Origin: Acidobacteriaceae bacterium
GTDB lineage: Bacteria > Acidobacteriota > Terriglobia > Terriglobales > Acidobacteriaceae
Length of the DNA stretch: 18,802 nucleotides
Direction of reading: 5' to 3'
NCBI GenBank assembly: GCA_030039895.1
Contig: JASHUR010000052.1
Location: forward strand, 1-18,802
The notes beneath the pieces were generated by a model. That model did not search any database. It was not told the origin of the DNA and saw only the letters and a program-made list of their open reading frames with translations. The translations under genes were made by a program, and so were the position numbers. Of this stretch, positions 14,549 through 18,802 are shown one piece after another; within the stretch, counting starts at the first letter, position 1, and every line of letters starts with the position of its first letter.

Positions 14549-15211
14549 TCAGCGCGTTGTGGTCGCTTCATTAAGCAGCTTCTGCGCACGCGCCCTTGCG
14601 AGGTTCATCACAGCGTCATCGTTGGCAATCGACTCAAGCACCGGCGCAATGTTCTCAATTTCCAACGCACTTCTATCCGCGACTGCTTCCTGCAGAGCTT
14701 TCAGTTCGGCATCCAGAGAAAGCCGGTCATAGCGATGCTCGCTCGCCAGGCGCGCGCCAACCTCCAACGTGTAGGCCACGGACATCAGATTGGTAGCGGT
14801 TTGATCAATCCCCTTCTCACGCGAATAGTTGAACGTGCAACTCCCCTTACCATCCGGCCCTATGTACGAAAGCGTCTTCTTCCCAGTAAAAGCAACGTGG
14901 CCGTGGGGCTCCTGACAATCGGTCGCAAAAAAATTATATTTGCGGGCCGCGGAAAAAATCTCCGCGAGTACAGGATCCTGAACCCTGATGGCACGATCGA
15001 CCGGCGCCGCAGCGGAATCCATGCCGGAAGCCGTGTAAGTCGCTTTGTACTCGCCGGTGCCATCCTGGCGAATCTCAAGCGTGTACTGAGAAGGCTCGAC
15101 GCGAGGATTGGCAACAGAAAACACAATGTGGGGCTGCGGTGGCGTAGTCGGACTCTGCGCCATCACCATACCGGCAGCAAGAACTATAAAAGGTATACTG
15201 GCAAGCTTCAT
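14549..15211 (-). CDS. Small secreted protein of unknown function
   Basis: I do not recognise a family. ATG 15211 gives 220 residues: a signal peptide (MKLASIPFIVLAAGMVMAQ, cleavage near MAQ), a beta-rich middle (YTLEIRQDGTGEYKATYT) and a helical C-terminal half (DAELKALQEAVADRSALEIENIAPVLESIAND). Two cysteines about 26 residues apart, in TDCQEPHGH and GSCTFNY, could form a disulfide in the periplasm. TTG 15214 directly precedes the ATG and is a poorer start; no strong ribosome site is visible for either. It lies 115 bp upstream of the FecR-domain gene on the same strand, so co-transcription is possible. It is divergent from the GH2 gene with a 60-bp gap. Confidence 0.75.
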   Translation of the reverse strand: MKLASIPFIVLAAGMVMAQSPTTPPQPHIVFSVANPRVEPSQYTLEIRQDGTGEYKATYTASGMDSAAAPVDRAIRVQDPVLAEIFSAARKYNFFATDCQEPHGHVAFTGKKTLSYIGPDGKGSCTFNYSREKGIDQTATNLMSVAYTLEVGARLASEHRYDRLSLDAELKALQEAVADRSALEIENIAPVLESIANDDAVMNLARARAQKLLNEATTTR

Positions 15212-15271
15212 CAACTAAGTCCATCAACGCGCTTGAAATAAAGTGAATAACGCTAAATCGACTACACTGAT

Positions 15272-18200
15272 ATGAAAAACACAATAAGCCGAAGAGACTT
15301 CTTAATCAAGGCGACGACCGCAACTGCTGTCGCGTATTCCTGCTGCCCCGCCGTCGCTCAAAACGCTAAAGAGTTGCGCACGACTCTCTCGTCCAATGCA
15401 TCCGACGGGCTTTTCGACGTTGCGAGAAACCGGCTCGCTTATCAATCCAGCTCCATCGACGACAACCGCACTGCTCATCTGGTCACCGACGGGAGCCGGC
15501 AAAGCATTTGGGAGTCACAGCCAGGCGGTGAGCAGTGGATTTCCATTGACTTGGGTCAGGCCTTTCCAATCGACCATCTCACCATCCGCTGGGGCCATCC
15601 GTGTGCGAACGCTTATCGCATCCAGGTCTCCACCCAGCCGCTAACATCCGGCCATGATGTACAAGCACACGAATGGCAGACCGTGTATGACGCCTCTCAC
15701 AGTGCGAGCGGCGTTGAGCAGATTCCGCTCCACTCGACTCCGGCGCAGCATATTCGCCTGATTGCGACACTACCCTCAAATCAGACTCTCTCCGTCTCTG
15801 AGATCGAAGCCTGGAGCAGTCACAGCAGCCCTTCCCACGCTTACTCTTTGCCTCAACAAGTCTTAACGAAAGACGGAGCGCACCTCACCGAAGGCTGGAG
15901 CCTCCTCAGCGCTGCTTTCAATGCCAGCCCTCCGGCGGAGATATCGTCAGTTAATTACGGCAGTCCAGACTGGCTGCCCGCAATCGTTCCCGGCACTGTG
16001 CTCGCCTCTTACCTAACGGCGGGCGCAATTCCCGACCCCTTTTACGGCAACCAGCAGTCGCAAGTCTCTGAAGCATTCTTCACCCATAATGATTTCTGGT
16101 ATCGCACCTCCTTCGCTATCTCTTCTGACTGCGGTGGCCGGCGACTCTGGCTTGTCTTCGAGGGCATCAACTGGAAGGCTGACATCTACCTGAACGGAAC
16201 TAAACTTGGCAGCATCGCCGGGGCCTTTATTCGCACCCGTTTCGATATCACGCGCGCTGCGGTCATCGGTGGCACAAACTGCGTTGCCGTCCTCATTCAT
16301 CAAGTCGATCATCCTGGCCCCGTCCAGCACAAAATACTCGGCGGGCAGTATCGTAATGGGGGCATTCTCGGACTCGACAGCCCCACATTCCTCGCCAGCA
16401 TCGGATGGAACTGGCTGCCCACCATTCGCGGGCGAAACATCGGCATCTGGAACCACGTACGCTTCGAGACCACCGGCGATGTAATTCTCGAAGACCCTTG
16501 GGTCACAACTGAATCCCTTATGCCTGACAATAGCCGCGCCGCGCTCGCTGTAAAAACCGGCATCAGGAATCTTTCAGACTCACCCATCCAATGCACGCTT
16601 ACTCTCACTTTTCATGAGGTTTCGTACCGCTACACGGTCACACTTCGACCCAGTGAGTCTCAGCTTCTCGAAATTAACAAATCACATTGGGCCGCACTCG
16701 ATGTCCCCAATCCGAGCCTCTGGTGGCCTAATGGATACGGCGATCCAACGCTGCACACTCTGCACCTCCAAATCGAATACGGCGCCAAAACCAGCGACGA
16801 GAAATCTGTCACATTTGGCATCCGCAAGTTCGATTACAGCACCGGCGGCGGCATCCTCACCATCTACGTCAATCACTGCAAGATCCTATGCCGTGGCGGC
16901 AACTGGGGCATGGACCAGGGCATGCTCATGTGCGACCGCGACGGCTACGATCTGCGCGTGCGTATGCACCGTGACATGAACCTCGTCATGATCCGCAACT
17001 GGGTCGGCATGGTGGGCCGCGACGGGTTTTACGATGCCTGTGACCGATACGGCATCCTTGTCTGGGACGACTTCTGGCTGGCAAACCCAAGTGATGGCCC
17101 TGACCCTTCCGACCATGCGATGTTCATGAGAAACGTACTCGACAGGATTCGACGCACCCGGCACCATGCCAGCCTCGCTCTCTATTGTGGACGCAACGAA
17201 GGCGATCCACCGGCGGACATCGATGCTGGCCTGCGCGCTTCGACCACCAGCCTAGACGGCACACGCTTCTACATTCCGGCATCTGCTTCAGGACTCGTTA
17301 CCGGCCACGGGCCTTACGACAATCAGGAACCTGCCTGGTACTTTGAGCACCGCGGCACAACCTTTCATAGTGAGCAGGGGATTGTCTGCGTCCCGCCTGT
17401 GGAGAGTATGCGTGCCATGATGCCGGAGCCCTCGCTGTGGCCGATAAGCGACATGTGGGCGATCCACGACTATCAAGATCCGCGCTCAGTTCTCTACACG
17501 GAGCGTTTGGAACGTCGGTATGGCCCTCCCTCGGGCATCGAAGACTACTGCCGCAAAGCGCAAATGCTGAACCTTGAAACTGCCAAGGCGATTTACGAGT
17601 CCCTCCAGAGCCATCAAGGCAGCGGACAGCTCATCTGGATGACGCAAGCCGCGTGGCCGGCTCTGATCTGCCAGCTCTACGACTACTCTTTTGAGCAGAC
17701 CGCAGCGTATTTCGGCGCGAAGACCGGTAGCCGTCCGCTGCATATCCTTTGGGACCAGTTCAGCAATACGATCAAAGTCGCAAACAACACGCCACATCGT
17801 GAGTCGAACATGCACGCAGAAGCGTGGATCTATGACCTGGACGGGCGCGAACGGCGGCACAGTCAGGCGTCTCTCTCGGTTCCGCCCTCAAGCGCGCAGC
17901 AGGTCTTTGGTCTCGATATCCCCTCAGATATCACACCTGTTTACTTTGTAAAGCTTGCCCTTAGCCGCGGATCAGAACTGGTCTCAGACAACTTCTACTG
18001 GGCTCCATTAAGAAATCATGACTGTACATCGCTTAACGGCCTTCCTCAGACAAGTCTTCAGGCAAGCGCGCATCTTTCGCCCGGCGGCCACACTCAAATG
18101 AGTGTAGCCGTCTCAAACGTCACGTCGACCATTGCTCTCGCAGTTCGCCTCATGGTCGCTGACGCAAGGACTGGCGAAAGAATTCTTCCGGTTATGTATG

Positions 18201-18340
18201 AAGACAATTACTTTTCACTTCTGCCCGGCGAATCAAGGCAACTTAAAATCACCTTCCCGCGGCACTCACTCGCTGACATATCGGCCCAGCTCCATTTGGA
18301 AGGCTGGAACATTAAACCAAGCTCAATTCACATTCAATGA
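15272..18340 (+). CDS. Tat-exported GH2-family beta-glycosidase with discoidin (F5/8C) domain
   Basis: Predicted exported retaining glycosidase. The 1022 residues begin with a Tat signal (SRRDFLIKATTATAVAYS), followed by an F5/8C or CBM32-like carbohydrate-binding domain (about 50-185, IWESQPGGEQWISIDLGQ). A GH2 sugar-binding domain comes next (about 210-400, FWYRTSF, WKADIYLNGTKLG), then an Ig-like domain and a TIM barrel from about 515. The predicted acid/base is E643 in YCGRNEG and the nucleophile E701 in TFHSEQG. The CGRNEG flank and long N-terminal domain resemble exo-beta-glucosaminidase or mannosidase-like GH2 subfamilies more than LacZ; the substrate cannot be fixed from sequence. The C-terminal ~220 residues are beta-rich. 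No clear ribosome site precedes ATG 15272. An aldo/keto reductase gene follows after 35 bp. Confidence 0.9.
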   Translation: MKNTISRRDFLIKATTATAVAYSCCPAVAQNAKELRTTLSSNASDGLFDVARNRLAYQSSSIDDNRTAHLVTDGSRQSIWESQPGGEQWISIDLGQAFPIDHLTIRWGHPCANAYRIQVSTQPLTSGHDVQAHEWQTVYDASHSASGVEQIPLHSTPAQHIRLIATLPSNQTLSVSEIEAWSSHSSPSHAYSLPQQVLTKDGAHLTEGWSLLSAAFNASPPAEISSVNYGSPDWLPAIVPGTVLASYLTAGAIPDPFYGNQQSQVSEAFFTHNDFWYRTSFAISSDCGGRRLWLVFEGINWKADIYLNGTKLGSIAGAFIRTRFDITRAAVIGGTNCVAVLIHQVDHPGPVQHKILGGQYRNGGILGLDSPTFLASIGWNWLPTIRGRNIGIWNHVRFETTGDVILEDPWVTTESLMPDNSRAALAVKTGIRNLSDSPIQCTLTLTFHEVSYRYTVTLRPSESQLLEINKSHWAALDVPNPSLWWPNGYGDPTLHTLHLQIEYGAKTSDEKSVTFGIRKFDYSTGGGILTIYVNHCKILCRGGNWGMDQGMLMCDRDGYDLRVRMHRDMNLVMIRNWVGMVGRDGFYDACDRYGILVWDDFWLANPSDGPDPSDHAMFMRNVLDRIRRTRHHASLALYCGRNEGDPPADIDAGLRASTTSLDGTRFYIPASASGLVTGHGPYDNQEPAWYFEHRGTTFHSEQGIVCVPPVESMRAMMPEPSLWPISDMWAIHDYQDPRSVLYTERLERRYGPPSGIEDYCRKAQMLNLETAKAIYESLQSHQGSGQLIWMTQAAWPALICQLYDYSFEQTAAYFGAKTGSRPLHILWDQFSNTIKVANNTPHRESNMHAEAWIYDLDGRERRHSQASLSVPPSSAQQVFGLDIPSDITPVYFVKLALSRGSELVSDNFYWAPLRNHDCTSLNGLPQTSLQASAHLSPGGHTQMSVAVSNVTSTIALAVRLMVADARTGERILPVMYEDNYFSLLPGESRQLKITFPRHSLADISAQLHLEGWNIKPSSIHIQ

Positions 18341-18343
18341 TTG

Positions 18344-18376
18344 ATGCAACCTGCATCCAGGAGACTCCAGGGATAA
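18344..18376 (+). other. Ten-codon mini-ORF whose stop overlaps the aldo/keto reductase start (TAATG)
   Basis: ATG at 18344 opens a ten-codon frame ending in TAA at 18374-18376, and the last A is the first base of the next gene's ATG. It contains the only AGGAG (18359-18363) for that gene. It may act as a coupling or leader peptide, or be chance. Confidence 0.25.
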
Positions 18377-18802
18377 TGACAAATACAGCGACTCCAATTT
18401 CAGCAGCACAGGCCGGCTCACTCACCATCGGCGGAGATATGACCGTATATCGTCTCGGCTACGGCGCCATGCGTATTACAGGCAAAGGAATCTGGGGCCC
18501 TCCCGAAGACCCCGCTGGCGCTCTGGCTACGCTGCGGCGCGCGGTTGAGCTGGGGATCAACTTTATTGACACGGCGGATTCCTACGGTCCCTATATCTCT
18601 GAAGAACTCATCGCTGAAGCGCTCTACCCTTATCCCAAAGACCTGGTCATTGCCACCAAGGGCGGATGGCTACGCTGCGGCCCGGGCCAATGGCTGCACG
18701 ATGCAAGCCCGCGGCAGCTTGAAGAAGCCGTCTCCGGAAGCCTGCGGCGGCTGCGCCTCGACCGCATCGACCTATATCAGCTCCATGTACCTGATCCTGC
18801 CG
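18376..18802 (+). CDS. Aldo/keto reductase family oxidoreductase, N-terminal part, truncated by window edge
   Basis: NADPH-dependent carbonyl/alcohol oxidoreductase of the AKR superfamily. Only the first 142 residues are visible. The catalytic tetrad is present: D65 and Y70 in INFIDTADSYG, K95 in VIATKGG, and H137 in YQLHVPD. The N-terminal YRLGYGAMRITG strand is typical of AKR proteins. The barrel's later strands and the cofactor-binding end lie outside the window. Its ATG follows the GH2 stop by 35 bp, so it is probably in the same operon and might act on a sugar or aglycone released by the GH2 enzyme (inference only). AGGAG lies 12 nt upstream, a long spacing; AGGGA is only 2 nt away. Confidence 0.93.
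   Translation, partial: MTNTATPISAAQAGSLTIGGDMTVYRLGYGAMRITGKGIWGPPEDPAGALATLRRAVELGINFIDTADSYGPYISEELIAEALYPYPKDLVIATKGGWLRCGPGQWLHDASPRQLEEAVSGSLRRLRLDRIDLYQLHVPDPA

Noticed and set aside
15212..15214. TTG 15214 as start of the small secreted protein
   Set aside because: The adjacent ATG 15211 gives the same signal peptide, and ATG is the stronger codon.
1..18802. Mobile element, phage, defence island, CRISPR array or RNA gene
   Set aside because: No transposase, integrase, terminal inverted repeats, spaced direct repeats or tRNA/rRNA-like sequence was seen. The AddAB-like pair is a housekeeping repair type and not by itself evidence of a defence island.

Overview
This 18.8 kb window looks like ordinary chromosome from an acidobacterium, most likely class Terriglobia (the Granulicella/Terriglobus/Edaphobacter kind). 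That placement is inferred from gene content and protein style: a FecR/DUF6600-like aromatic repeat protein, a CusF-SCO fusion, a Tat-exported GH2 enzyme with a discoidin domain, a PSMA-type M28 peptidase and a lone bacilliredoxin, in moderately GC-rich DNA with TTG and GTG starts. There are no tRNA or rRNA genes, insertion sequences, integrases, phage genes or CRISPR arrays. Gene density is very high: no gap exceeds about 130 bp, so every stretch is assigned to a gene or a short intergenic region.

Layout. (1) 1-3938, minus strand: an AddB/RecB-like nuclease with an Fe-S cluster, overlapping a UvrD/AddA-type helicase that runs off the left edge. Together they form a two-gene double-strand-break end-processing unit. 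(2) 3978-7755, plus strand: a CusF-SCO copper lipoprotein, gluconokinase (4-bp overlap), a small four-helix membrane protein and an ABC exporter half-transporter. (3) 7757-9907, minus strand: a secreted PSMA-like M28 metallopeptidase. (4) 10039-10464, plus strand: a bacilliredoxin. (5) 10526-11983, minus strand: glycogen synthase, ending against the bacilliredoxin gene across a shared bidirectional terminator. (6) 12095-12877, plus strand: RsmA/KsgA 16S rRNA dimethyltransferase. (7) 12874-15211, minus strand: a FecR-domain protein with a Trp/Tyr/Gly-rich repeat region, and a small secreted protein of unknown function. (8) 15272 to the right edge, plus strand: a Tat-exported GH2 glycosidase followed by a truncated aldo/keto reductase, probably one operon.

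The strand changes often, giving several divergent promoter regions (3939-3977, 9908-10038, 11984-12094, 15212-15271) and three tail-to-tail pairs. Two of those pairs have no room for a terminator: ABC/M28 have 1 bp between stop codons, and rsmA/FecR share one CTAG that gives a TAG stop on each strand. The third has a clean hairpin.

Several starts deserve attention because the longest possible reading frame is not the best one. The M28 peptidase most likely starts at a TTG at 9907 and the FecR protein at an ATG at 14433. RsmA can only start at a TTG at 12095, directly after a start-stop ATGTGA. I do not see a convincing undescribed multi-gene system. The most distinctive items are the CusF-SCO fusion with a CX5C metal motif, the aromatic-repeat FecR protein, and the start-site and stop-site arrangements.
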